A stretch of 17,443 bases of DNA from JBARCX01 sp049794535 (lineage in GTDB: Bacteria > Pseudomonadota > Gammaproteobacteria > Xanthomonadales > Rhodanobacteraceae): NCBI GenBank assembly GCA_049794535.1, contig JBARCX010000167.1, forward strand, positions 1 through 17,443. The letters are read 5' to 3'. The stretch's first letter is position 1; every line of letters starts with the position of its first letter. Shown in pieces: positions 1 to 7,269 of the stretch. The notes under the pieces were generated by a model. The model had not been told where the DNA came from. It was given only the letters and a program-made list of their open reading frames with translations, and made no database searches. A program made the position numbers and the translations under genes.

Positions 1-26
1 ATCCCGGCTTAGGCCGGAATGACGAG
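1..26. repeat. REP-like palindrome, single diverged unit (family A)
   Basis: An 8-nt arm at 1-8 and its near-complement at 13-20 flank the 4-nt loop TTAG, followed by ATGACGAG. It matches 22 of 26 positions of the REP unit at 5314-5339, so it belongs to the same dispersed family. It lies just past the lolA stop. The window edge hides whether a second, inverted unit lies to the left. Confidence 0.7.
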
Positions 27-34
27 TGTGAGAC

Positions 35-700
35 TCAGTTCTTGATCGGCTGCGTAGTAATGACCGGCAGATCACCAATCACATCCGCGCCCTTCGGTGG
101 TGTGAAATTGAATTCCGACGGCGGTAGCGCTGCGTTGCGCTGCCAGCCGGAGAAACGAATATCCGTGGTCGAACCGAGCTGGTCACGGAACGTCATGCGC
201 GCTAAGCCGTTCGCATCAAAACCGAGGTCCGCGTAGTCAAACTGCGAATCCTGCGAGGTCGAGGTAAGCCGCAGCCAGACCAGACCGTCGTGCTCACCCT
301 GCTCGATGACTTTGAAATTCTTGTCGAGCTGCTTGATGTCCGTCAGCACGGTGAGCGGGCTATGCGCCTCTTCGTTGCTCTGCTTGCTCACGGTGACCTG
401 CTCTAACGAGGGGTCGTAGATCCACACCCGACTGCCGTCAGCAACGATGGTCTGCCTGTGTGGCGTAGCCGTGTCCCAGCGAAATTCGCGCGGCGCCTGT
501 AGTGCCATCGTGCCGGAACTGGTCTGCGGCGGTTGGCCGTCGACGGTTGTCAGCGTCTGCGTGAAATTGCCGGTCAACGAGTGCAGGTCGTTCGCGAATG
601 CGTCGAGCCGTGCGCGTGCAGGGCCATCGGCAGCTTGCGCGACCTGAGCCAACGAAAGCGCGAACAACGCGCCAAAAGCAAAATGGGTGAACCGTTTCAT
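35..700 (-). CDS. lolA: LolA, periplasmic outer-membrane lipoprotein carrier protein
   Basis: This 221-aa protein should take lipoproteins released by the LolCDE transporter at the inner membrane and carry them across the periplasm to LolB. A Sec signal peptide is clear: basic start MKR, hydrophobic core at about residues 5-20, and a likely signal peptidase I site after A-Q-A at residue 23. The mature part has LolA family features: the region around GNFTQTL, then a segment with FRWD, VADGSRVWIYDP and a downstream SPLTVLTD. Length is normal for LolA. An AGGA lies 10 nt before the ATG. It sits 107 bp behind ftsK on the same strand, the order also known from Escherichia coli, so co-transcription is possible. 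Identity is secure from sequence pattern and context together. Confidence 0.95.
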   Translation of the reverse strand: MKRFTHFAFGALFALSLAQVAQAADGPARARLDAFANDLHSLTGNFTQTLTTVDGQPPQTSSGTMALQAPREFRWDTATPHRQTIVADGSRVWIYDPSLEQVTVSKQSNEEAHSPLTVLTDIKQLDKNFKVIEQGEHDGLVWLRLTSTSQDSQFDYADLGFDANGLARMTFRDQLGSTTDIRFSGWQRNAALPPSEFNFTPPKGADVIGDLPVITTQPIKN

Positions 701-807
701 GGTGCCCTGTTCCTAAATGCTATGAGTACACGCCAAGTAGATGCGGCGCGACAACACGAAGTGTGCGCAGCGGTGGCTTAATGGCGGCTGGGTTACCTTG
801 AGCCGTT

Positions 808-3141
808 TCAATGTTTTGGCGGCGGTGGTGCCAGTACTTCGCGATTACCGTTGTGCTGCGGAGCGCTCACGACGCCATCCTGCTCCATCTGCTCGACCAA
901 TCTCGCGGCGCGGTTGTAGCCAATACGCAGGTGCCGCTGCACGCCGGAAATCGAGGCACGCCGGGTCTGCGTGACAATGGCTACAGCCTTGTCGTACAGC
1001 TGGGCATCGGCATCGCCACCACCTTCTTCGCCATCTTGTGGCAGGCCGGAGTCGTTGATGAACTTGCCGTCAGACGTGGCCTGCACTTCTTCCAGCACGC
1101 CCTCGATGTATTGCGGTGCGCCCTGAGCCCTGAGCCAATTGACCACGTTGTGCACCTCGTGGTCGTCGACGAAGGCACCATGCACACGTTCGGGCGTGGC
1201 CGTTCCAGGTGGCAGATAGAGCATGTCACCGTGGCCGAGCAAAGCCTCGGCACCCGACTGGTCGAGGATCGTGCGCGAGTCGATCTTGCTGGAGACCTGG
1301 AACGCAATACGGGTCGGAATATTCGCCTTGATCAAGCCGGTGATCACATCCACCGACGGGCGCTGTGTAGCGAGCACCAAATGCACACCGGCGGCACGCG
1401 CCTTCTGCGCCAGACGCGCGATCAACTCCTCCACCTTCTTGCCGACGATCATCATCATGTCGGCGAACTCGTCGATGATGATCACGATGTACGGCAGCGG
1501 CTCCAACGGCTCCGCGGCGAGGTTCGGCATTTCCGGGTTCGGTCGGAACAACGGATCGAGCAGCGGCTGGCCAGCGTTCTCGGCGTCGCGCACCTTCTTG
1601 TTGAAGCCCGCCAGGTTGCGCACACCTACCGCAGCCATCAGCTTGTAGCGGCGCTCCATTTCAGCGACGCACCAACGCAGCGCGTTCGCCGCTTCCTTCA
1701 TGTCGGTGACCACGGGCGCCAACAGATGCGGGATGCCCTCGTACACCGAGAGCTCCAGCATCTTCGGGTCGATCATGATCATCCGCACATCTTTCGGGCT
1801 GGCCTTGTACAGCAGGCTCAGCACCATCGCGTTCACCGCGACGGATTTACCGGAGCCGGTGGTACCTGCCACCAGCAAATGCGGCATCTTGCCCAGATCC
1901 ACCACCACCGGCTTACCGCCGATGTCCTTGCCCAGCGCCAATGCCAACGGCGATTTGATGAGGTCATATTTGTCTGAGCGCAGGATCTCGGACAGATACA
2001 CGATCTGCTTCCTCGTGTTCGGGATCTCCAGGCCAATCACGTTCTTGCCGGGGATCACGTCGACCACACGCACGCTGACCACCGATAGGCCGCGTGCAAT
2101 GTCCTTATCCAGGCTCGACACCTGCGAGCCGCGCACACCAGCGGCAGGCTCCAGCTCAAAACGGGTGATGACCGGACCAGGATAGACGCCAACCACCTTG
2201 GCCTCGATGCGGAAATCCTTGAGCTTCAGCTCGACTTGGCGCGACAGCACCTCGAGCGTTTCCTCGGAGTAGCCAGGGCCTTGCTCGGGCGCCTCATCCA
2301 GCAACGATAACGGCGGCAGTTCGCCGGGTGCGGCCGCACCCGTGAACAGCGGAATCTGCGTTTCCTGCCGTGCCCGTTCGCTCTTCACGACGGGCGTAGG
2401 CGCCATCTCGATGCGTACGGGCTCACGCTTGGCCTGCTTCACGGCTTCGGTCTTCTTCACGACCTCGCGCTCGGCACGTGCCTGATGGGCAGCTAGCGCG
2501 TCCGGCGCCTGCTTCAGCTTGCCGCCGAACCAACCGGCGAGTCGAAGTACGTACTGTCCGGTCCAGTCCATCACTTTGAACCAGGACAGCCCGGTCGCCA
2601 GTGTCACTGCAATAAGGAACACCGCCAGCAACAGCAGCGGCGCGCCTTTGTCGCCAAAGGCATGCAGCAGCCCGTTCGCAACCCAGCGGCCGGTAATGCC
2701 GCCGGCCCCTTCGGGCAGCACCTGATCTTCGTGGAAGTTCAGCCAGGCCAAAGCCGGCGTGGTGATAAAGAAGAACACCAGGCCAACCAGCCGTAATGAC
2801 GGCTCCCACGGATGCGGTGCACGCTGCTCACCTCGGTGGCGCAGCACCTGGATGCCGAGCAACAGCAGCAGCAAGGGGAAGCAGTAGGCCACCAGGCCAA
2901 AGATGTAGCGCAGCAGGTTCGCGATATTCGCACCCACGGCACCACCAAAGTTATGTGCTTGCTCGACCGTACCCACGTGGCCCCAACTGGGGTCCTGGTC
3001 GTTGTAGCTCACGAGGCAAACCAACAAGTACAAGGCCAACGGCAGCAGCAACAGTGCACCGGCCTCGCGCAAGCGGCGCTTGAGCTCTTCGCTCAAACCC
3101 ACCTTCTCTTTCTCTTTCTTGACGTTCGCGCTACGCGCCAC
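808..3141 (-). CDS. ftsK: FtsK, DNA translocase of the division septum
   Basis: This 777-aa protein couples cell division to chromosome segregation by pumping DNA at the septum and activating XerCD at dif. The N-terminal part (about residues 25-185) has roughly four hydrophobic segments for septal anchoring. A short linker rich in charge and proline (about 205-290) follows, much shorter than that of the 1,329-aa E. coli protein and usual for many gammaproteobacteria. The motor has Walker A GTTGSGKS at 426-433 and Walker B IVIIIDE at 552-558, then ATQRPS. The last 65 or so residues form the winged-helix gamma domain (RRASISGVQRHLRIGYNRAARL), which recognises polar DNA guide sequences. The start is GTG at 3139-3141, supported by AAGGAA on the minus strand (3152-3157), 10 nt upstream. 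lolA lies downstream and trxB is divergent. Confidence 0.97.
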   Translation of the reverse strand: MARSANVKKEKEKVGLSEELKRRLREAGALLLLPLALYLLVCLVSYNDQDPSWGHVGTVEQAHNFGGAVGANIANLLRYIFGLVAYCFPLLLLLLGIQVLRHRGEQRAPHPWEPSLRLVGLVFFFITTPALAWLNFHEDQVLPEGAGGITGRWVANGLLHAFGDKGAPLLLLAVFLIAVTLATGLSWFKVMDWTGQYVLRLAGWFGGKLKQAPDALAAHQARAEREVVKKTEAVKQAKREPVRIEMAPTPVVKSERARQETQIPLFTGAAAPGELPPLSLLDEAPEQGPGYSEETLEVLSRQVELKLKDFRIEAKVVGVYPGPVITRFELEPAAGVRGSQVSSLDKDIARGLSVVSVRVVDVIPGKNVIGLEIPNTRKQIVYLSEILRSDKYDLIKSPLALALGKDIGGKPVVVDLGKMPHLLVAGTTGSGKSVAVNAMVLSLLYKASPKDVRMIMIDPKMLELSVYEGIPHLLAPVVTDMKEAANALRWCVAEMERRYKLMAAVGVRNLAGFNKKVRDAENAGQPLLDPLFRPNPEMPNLAAEPLEPLPYIVIIIDEFADMMMIVGKKVEELIARLAQKARAAGVHLVLATQRPSVDVITGLIKANIPTRIAFQVSSKIDSRTILDQSGAEALLGHGDMLYLPPGTATPERVHGAFVDDHEVHNVVNWLRAQGAPQYIEGVLEEVQATSDGKFINDSGLPQDGEEGGGDADAQLYDKAVAIVTQTRRASISGVQRHLRIGYNRAARLVEQMEQDGVVSAPQHNGNREVLAPPPPKH

Positions 3142-3545
3142 CGGGATGGGTTTCCTTAAATGCTCTAAGCAAGTCTACACAGGCCGCGGGATGTTCAGAA
3201 GCTCCGCGGATTCAATGAGTAGGCCGACATTTACAACAAAGCCTGTAGCTTGCGTTGCCGGCTCTGGGAGCGCGGACAACAAGACCCTAGAAAGCCTTGG
3301 TTTCAGAGGGAATACCGACACCCCGGACGGTTAGGAAGCCCTGTTCGGGCATGCTGAAAATTCGCGGCGCCAGTCGTCACGCAGGCATCGGCGATCACTG
3401 GTGCCTTGAATCAACCTCGCATCTTCCCCATTCTTGCGGGTTCGGGCACTACGCTGCTCCATGCCCAGGCAGGTTCGGATGAAACCGCCATAGGATCTGG
3501 AGCGAACCACTCATCAAGCCGCTAGCAAACTCTAGGACTATCGCA
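3142..3545. other. 404-bp divergent intergenic region between ftsK and trxB
   Basis: This stretch must hold the leftward ftsK promoter and the rightward trxB promoter. Shine-Dalgarno-like sequences are visible at each end (AAGGAA for ftsK at 3152-3157; AGGA for trxB at 3534-3537). I could not pick a convincing -35/-10 pair for either gene. Two copies of CCGCGG (3184-3189 and 3204-3209) could form a weak stem in the ftsK leader. Short open frames cross the region, but none has a convincing ribosome site or a recognisable protein. In E. coli the lrp gene lies between trxB and ftsK; it is absent here. Confidence 0.6.
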
Positions 3546-4508
3546 ATGACCACCACCAAGCACAGCCGCCTGCTGATCCTCGGCTCCGGCCCTGCCGGCT
3601 ACACCGCCGCGGTGTATGCGGCCCGCGCCAACCTGAAGCCGACGATGATCACCGGTATGCAGCAGGGCGGTCAGCTGATGACCACTACCGACGTGGACAA
3701 CTGGCCGGGTGACGTGGAAGGCCTGCAGGGCCCGGCACTGATGCAGCGCATGGCCGAGCACGCCGAACGCTTCCATACTGAAATGATCTTCGACCATATC
3801 CATACCGTGGACCTGAAGCAGCGCCCGTTTCGCCTCAAGGGTGACTCCGGCGAATACACCGCCGACGCGTTGATCATCACCACCGGCGCTACCGCCAAGT
3901 ACTTAGGGATCGCCAGCGAATCGCACTTCAAGGGCAAGGGCGTGTCGGCCTGCGCCACATGCGATGGCTTCTTCTTCCGCGAGCAGGAAGTGGTGGTGGT
4001 CGGCGGTGGCAATACTGCCGTCGAGGAAGCACTGTACCTGTCCAACATCTGCAGCAAGGTCACCCTGGTGCACCGCCGCGACAAGCTGCGCGCCGAAAAG
4101 ATCATGCAGGACAAGCTGTTCGAGAAAGCCGCCCACGGCAAGATCGAGCTGGTGTGGAACAGCGGCATCGACGAAGTGCTGGGCGACCAGTCCGGCGTTA
4201 CCGGTGTACGCGTGAAGGACGTGAACACCGGAGTCACTCGCGACATCCAGGCCACCGGCTTCTTCGTGGCCATTGGCCATACGCCGAACACTGGCATTTT
4301 CGAAGGTCAGCTGGAAATGCACGACGGCTACCTGAAGATTCACAGCGGCCAGAACGGCATGGCCACCATGACCTCGGTGCCAGGCGTTTTCGCCGCCGGT
4401 GACGTGGCCGACCATGTGTATCGCCAGGCCATCACCTCGGCTGGCTTCGGCTGTATGGCTGCACTCGATGCCGAGCGCTGGCTGGATCAGCAGGGCTTCA
4501 ACGGTTGA
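3546..4508 (+). CDS. trxB: TrxB, thioredoxin-disulfide reductase
   Basis: This 320-aa cytoplasmic flavoenzyme passes electrons from NADPH through FAD and a redox-active disulfide to thioredoxin. The FAD dinucleotide-binding motif GSGPAG is at residues 13-18. The active site C-A-T-C-D is at 136-140, with the redox pair C136/C139. The NADPH-binding motif GGGNTA is at 153-158. Near the C-terminus GVFAAGDV and RQAITSAGFGCMAA form the second FAD-contact segment. Length is typical of the low-molecular-weight bacterial class. AGGA lies 8 nt before the ATG. The stop codon is shared with the start of the next gene (TTGA), so the downstream CxxC protein is probably translationally coupled. Confidence 0.97.
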   Translation: MTTTKHSRLLILGSGPAGYTAAVYAARANLKPTMITGMQQGGQLMTTTDVDNWPGDVEGLQGPALMQRMAEHAERFHTEMIFDHIHTVDLKQRPFRLKGDSGEYTADALIITTGATAKYLGIASESHFKGKGVSACATCDGFFFREQEVVVVGGGNTAVEEALYLSNICSKVTLVHRRDKLRAEKIMQDKLFEKAAHGKIELVWNSGIDEVLGDQSGVTGVRVKDVNTGVTRDIQATGFFVAIGHTPNTGIFEGQLEMHDGYLKIHSGQNGMATMTSVPGVFAAGDVADHVYRQAITSAGFGCMAALDAERWLDQQGFNG

Positions 4509-5155
4509 ACGCCACCCTGCACTACATCCATGACCCGCTGTGCGGTTGGTGCTATGCCGCCCAGCCGTTGGTGAGCGCCGCCGTGGAAGCTCTCGGCAGC
4601 CGCCTGCAGCTACAACTGCATGGCGGCGGCCTGTTTGGTGAGCCGCGCACGCTGGATCCCGGCTTGGCCGAACACATCCTGCATGCCGATGAGCGCATCG
4701 AGCAGATGAGTGGCCAGCCGTTTGGCAAGGCGTACAAGGAAGGCCTGCTGGCCGAACAGGGCACCGTATTGTTCTCGCTGCCGCCAATCGCTGCCGTCCT
4801 GGCTACCGAGTCACTCGATCCAGCGAAGGCTTACCCCATGCTGGTAGCTATCCAGAACGCGCATTACCAGCGCGGCCTGCGCGTAGTCGAGCCGTCGGTG
4901 TTGGGAGAACTGGCCGAAGAAGTCGGTCTGGATGGCGCGACGTTCGCGCTCAGCTTTGCCAGCAGTAACGGCACTGCGTTGTACGACCATCTGCAAACCA
5001 GCCGTCGCCTGCTCGAAGAAGTCGGTGGTCAAGGGTTCCCAACCCTGGTGCTGGAGCAACATGGCCAGAAACAGGTGTTGTCGCATCACACTTACTACGG
5101 CAAGCCAGAGGCATTCGTGAAAATGCTCGCGGCGTCGCTGCCGACGCTGCATTGA
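4505..5155 (+). CDS. DsbA-like thioredoxin-fold protein with a CGWC motif, cytoplasmic (COG3531-like)
   Basis: This 216-aa protein opens with a beta strand leading to D-P-L-C-G-W-C-Y-A (C13/C16), the redox motif of the DsbA-like branch of the thioredoxin superfamily. The helical insertion in the middle and a late G-F-P-T-L segment (cis-proline loop) also fit that fold. There is no signal peptide or membrane segment, so it should act in the cytoplasm. It resembles proteins annotated as predicted protein-disulfide isomerases; the substrate is unknown. The only start that keeps the motif intact is TTG at 4505-4507, which overlaps the trxB stop by 4 nt. The coupling suggests a thiol-redox partner of TrxB, an inference not visible in the protein itself. 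The reading frame is sure; the exact function is not. Confidence 0.8.
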   Translation: MNATLHYIHDPLCGWCYAAQPLVSAAVEALGSRLQLQLHGGGLFGEPRTLDPGLAEHILHADERIEQMSGQPFGKAYKEGLLAEQGTVLFSLPPIAAVLATESLDPAKAYPMLVAIQNAHYQRGLRVVEPSVLGELAEEVGLDGATFALSFASSNGTALYDHLQTSRRLLEEVGGQGFPTLVLEQHGQKQVLSHHTYYGKPEAFVKMLAASLPTLH

Positions 5156-5162
5156 ACATCGC

Positions 5163-5188
5163 GCGGCGGCATGACCATCATCCGCCGC
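5163..5188 (+). terminator. Possible terminator hairpin after the trxB operon
   Basis: GCGGCGG (5163-5169) and CCGCCGC (5182-5188) form a perfect 7-bp stem with a 12-nt loop, 8 nt past the CxxC-protein stop. The following bases are only weakly T-rich, so this is not a classical intrinsic terminator and may act with the REP pair that follows. Confidence 0.4.
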
Positions 5189-5192
5189 TTAT

Positions 5193-5341
5193 GCTCGTCA
5201 TTCCGGCGCAGGCCGGAATCTAGTGGGGTCGTGGTTTGATTATCGCGTGGTCGTATGCGGCTCAGCTGAAAAAACTTTCAGCGATATCGCTTGACCATGC
5301 CGTGACTCCACTGGATTCCGGCCTGCGCCGGAATGACGAGC
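5193..5341. repeat. REPIN-like inverted pair of REP units (family A)
   Basis: The arms 5193-5226 and 5308-5341 are inverted copies matching at 33 of 34 positions (mismatch at 5221). Each arm is itself a small hairpin: ATTCCGGC, loop, GCCGGAAT. Weaker complementarity continues inward. The middle holds a 7-bp stem GCTGAAA/TTTCAGC (5265-5282) and the palindrome GCGATATCGC (5281-5290). Two inverted REPs with a short spacer fit the REPIN type of non-autonomous element. A RAYT transposase, which moves such elements elsewhere, is not encoded in this window. No target-site duplication is obvious. Confidence 0.75.
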
Positions 5342-5386
5342 AATGCATCAAACGCCGAGTTACGCAGAGACTTTGAACAAGCTCAC

Positions 5387-6535
5387 ATGATCAAAGCCCG
5401 CTTTCACCATCGCCTCGACGACATCGCACCCGCGGCATGGGATGCATTGCGCCCCGACGACAACCCGTTCCTCTCGCATGCATTCCTGGCCGGGCTCGAA
5501 CGCACCGACTGCATTCGTCCCGACTGGGGTTGGCAGGCACACCACCTGGGGCTTTACGAAAACGACGCACTCGTTGCTGCCGCGCCGCTCTACCTCAAAG
5601 GCAACTCGCACGGCGAATTCGTATTCGACTGGAGCTGGGCCAGCGCATGGGAGCGAGCCGGTGGCGACTACTACCCCAAGTTGCTCAACGCCGTGCCTTA
5701 CTCGCCCGTGCTCGGGCCACGACTGCTAGTCGGTCATTCACCACACGCACCGGCATTACGCTGCGCATTGGTGCAGGCGATGCAAAACGAAGCCGAGCGC
5801 ATGCAGCTGTCCTCGGTACATGCCAACTTTCTCAATGCCAACGATGTATCCGCGTTCGATGACGCCACCTTCGAAAACCACTGGCTGACACGCAGCGACG
5901 TACAGTTCCATTGGCACCATCGCGGCTACACAAACTTCGACGACTTCCTCGCTGCGCTCAACCGCAAGAAGCGCAAAAATATCCGTCAGGAGCGTGCGCA
6001 GGTGATGCGCAGCGGTTTGCGGATCGCGATGCGTCGCGGCGATCAACTCGGCGCGAACGAATGGTCACGCATCCACGCGCTATACCAAGCTACCTTCGAC
6101 GACAAAGGTAACCACGCCGCACTCACCGCGGATTTTTTCCATTACCTGGGTAAGGCGCTAGGCGACAAGGTGTATGTGGCACTCGCTCGCGACGGCGACA
6201 CCATCGTGGCGATGGCGTTATTTCTGCAAAGTCGCGACACGTTATACGGCCGCTACTGGGGCAGCAGCGTCGAGGTGCCTGGGCTGCATTTCGAGCTGTG
6301 CTACTACCTCGGTATCGAGCATGCTATTCAGCACGGACTAAAAAGCTTCGAACCTGGTGCACAGGGAGAGCACAAGCTCGCACGCGGTTTTCTGCCGGTG
6401 CACATACAATCGCGCCACTATCTTCTGGATGAAGGATTTCGCACAGCAGTACGTGAAGCGCTTGCGCAGGAAGCAGAAGCCATCGACGCTTATGTCGCCG
6501 ACCTGCACTGCCACTCGCCTTACGCCGAAAGATGA
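5387..6535 (+). CDS. FemAB-like GNAT-fold N-acyltransferase (COG3146 / DUF482 type)
   Basis: This 382-aa soluble protein matches, from memory, the family labelled predicted N-acyltransferase or peptidoglycan biosynthesis/recognition FemAB-like. Supporting segments are the opening with IAPAAWDALRPDDNPFLSHAFL, then PLYLKGNSHGEFVFDWSWA, the central HHRGYTNFDDFLAALNRKKRKNIRQER, and the late ELCYYLGIEHAIQHGLKSFEPGAQGEHKLARGF. Its acceptor and donor are unknown. The frame is open from an ATG at 5333, but that codon lies inside the right REP arm; the family-like N-terminus begins at ATG 5387, so I chose that although no strong ribosome site precedes it. The stop overlaps the aat start (ATGA), pointing to coupled translation. 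Family assignment is good; role is open. Confidence 0.85.
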   Translation: MIKARFHHRLDDIAPAAWDALRPDDNPFLSHAFLAGLERTDCIRPDWGWQAHHLGLYENDALVAAAPLYLKGNSHGEFVFDWSWASAWERAGGDYYPKLLNAVPYSPVLGPRLLVGHSPHAPALRCALVQAMQNEAERMQLSSVHANFLNANDVSAFDDATFENHWLTRSDVQFHWHHRGYTNFDDFLAALNRKKRKNIRQERAQVMRSGLRIAMRRGDQLGANEWSRIHALYQATFDDKGNHAALTADFFHYLGKALGDKVYVALARDGDTIVAMALFLQSRDTLYGRYWGSSVEVPGLHFELCYYLGIEHAIQHGLKSFEPGAQGEHKLARGFLPVHIQSRHYLLDEGFRTAVREALAQEAEAIDAYVADLHCHSPYAER

Positions 6536-7269
6536 TCCGCCTGCCTCTACTCGACGATGCCGCGCCGGAACGTTTCCCCGATCCGCGCACCGCGCTGACT
6601 GACCCGAACGGCTTACTAGCCTTCGGTGGTGATCTGTCGCCACGACGGTTGCTTGCGGCGTATAGCCAAGGCATCTTTCCCTGGTTTGGCGAGGACGAAC
6701 CGATTCTGTGGTGGTCACCTGATCCGCGCTGTGTGTTTCGCACGGCAGACTTGAAGATCAACCGCAGTCTGCGCCGCGTGCTCGCGGGCAAACATTGGCA
6801 GGTCACTGTCGATCGCGCATTTCGCGCAGTGATCGAAGCCTGTGCAGAGCCACGCCCAGGACAACCTCACACCTGGATTACGCCGGGGATGATCGATGCC
6901 TACGTTGCCTTGCATGCGCACGGCCATGCGCACAGCGTGGAAGTATGGGATGGCGAACAATTGATCGGCGGCATCTACGGCGTGAGCGTTGGCCGGTTGT
7001 TCTGCGGCGAGTCGATGTTCAGTCGAGAGAGCGGTGGTTCCAAAGTCGCACTGATGACGTTGGCCGCCTTGTTACGCGAATGGCACTGCCCATTGATCGA
7101 CGCCCAGGTCAGTAATCCGCATTTGCTTGGATTGGGAGCGCTGGAAATGCCGCGTGCGGTTTTCCTTGCACAGGTCAATGCATTATCGGCGCAGGTATGC
7201 AATGCCAAGGTCTGGCAGAACATTCCTCCGCAACCAGCGTTGGATTTTCTGCAACAGTCGACGCTTTAA
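6532..7269 (+). CDS. aat: Aat, leucyl/phenylalanyl-tRNA-protein transferase
   Basis: This 245-aa cytoplasmic enzyme moves Leu or Phe from aminoacyl-tRNA onto proteins with N-terminal Lys or Arg, marking them for ClpS-ClpAP degradation (the bacterial N-degron pathway). The family signature is plain: DPNGLLAFGGDLSPRRLLAAY, then SQGIFPWF and PILWWSPDPRCVF near the N-terminus; later HSVEVWDGEQLIGGIYGVSVGRLFCGESMF and a C-terminal LIDAQVSNPHLLGLGALEM. Length is normal. The ATG at 6532 overlaps the upstream acyltransferase stop by 4 nt. The TAA at 7267-7269 overlaps the stop of the convergent HD-GYP gene. Identity is secure. Confidence 0.96.
   Translation: MIRLPLLDDAAPERFPDPRTALTDPNGLLAFGGDLSPRRLLAAYSQGIFPWFGEDEPILWWSPDPRCVFRTADLKINRSLRRVLAGKHWQVTVDRAFRAVIEACAEPRPGQPHTWITPGMIDAYVALHAHGHAHSVEVWDGEQLIGGIYGVSVGRLFCGESMFSRESGGSKVALMTLAALLREWHCPLIDAQVSNPHLLGLGALEMPRAVFLAQVNALSAQVCNAKVWQNIPPQPALDFLQQSTL

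Noticed and set aside
811..1977. 388-aa plus-strand open frame opposite ftsK
   Set aside because: It is antisense to the conserved ATPase core of FtsK, is rich in H, Q and R as high-GC shadows are, and shows no known domain.
3080..3482. Short plus-strand frames between ftsK and trxB
   Set aside because: No ribosome site, partial overlap with the ftsK start, and no recognisable protein pattern.
3903..4787. 294-aa minus-strand open frame opposite trxB and the CxxC gene
   Set aside because: It crosses two conserved genes on the other strand; composition is that of a shadow frame.
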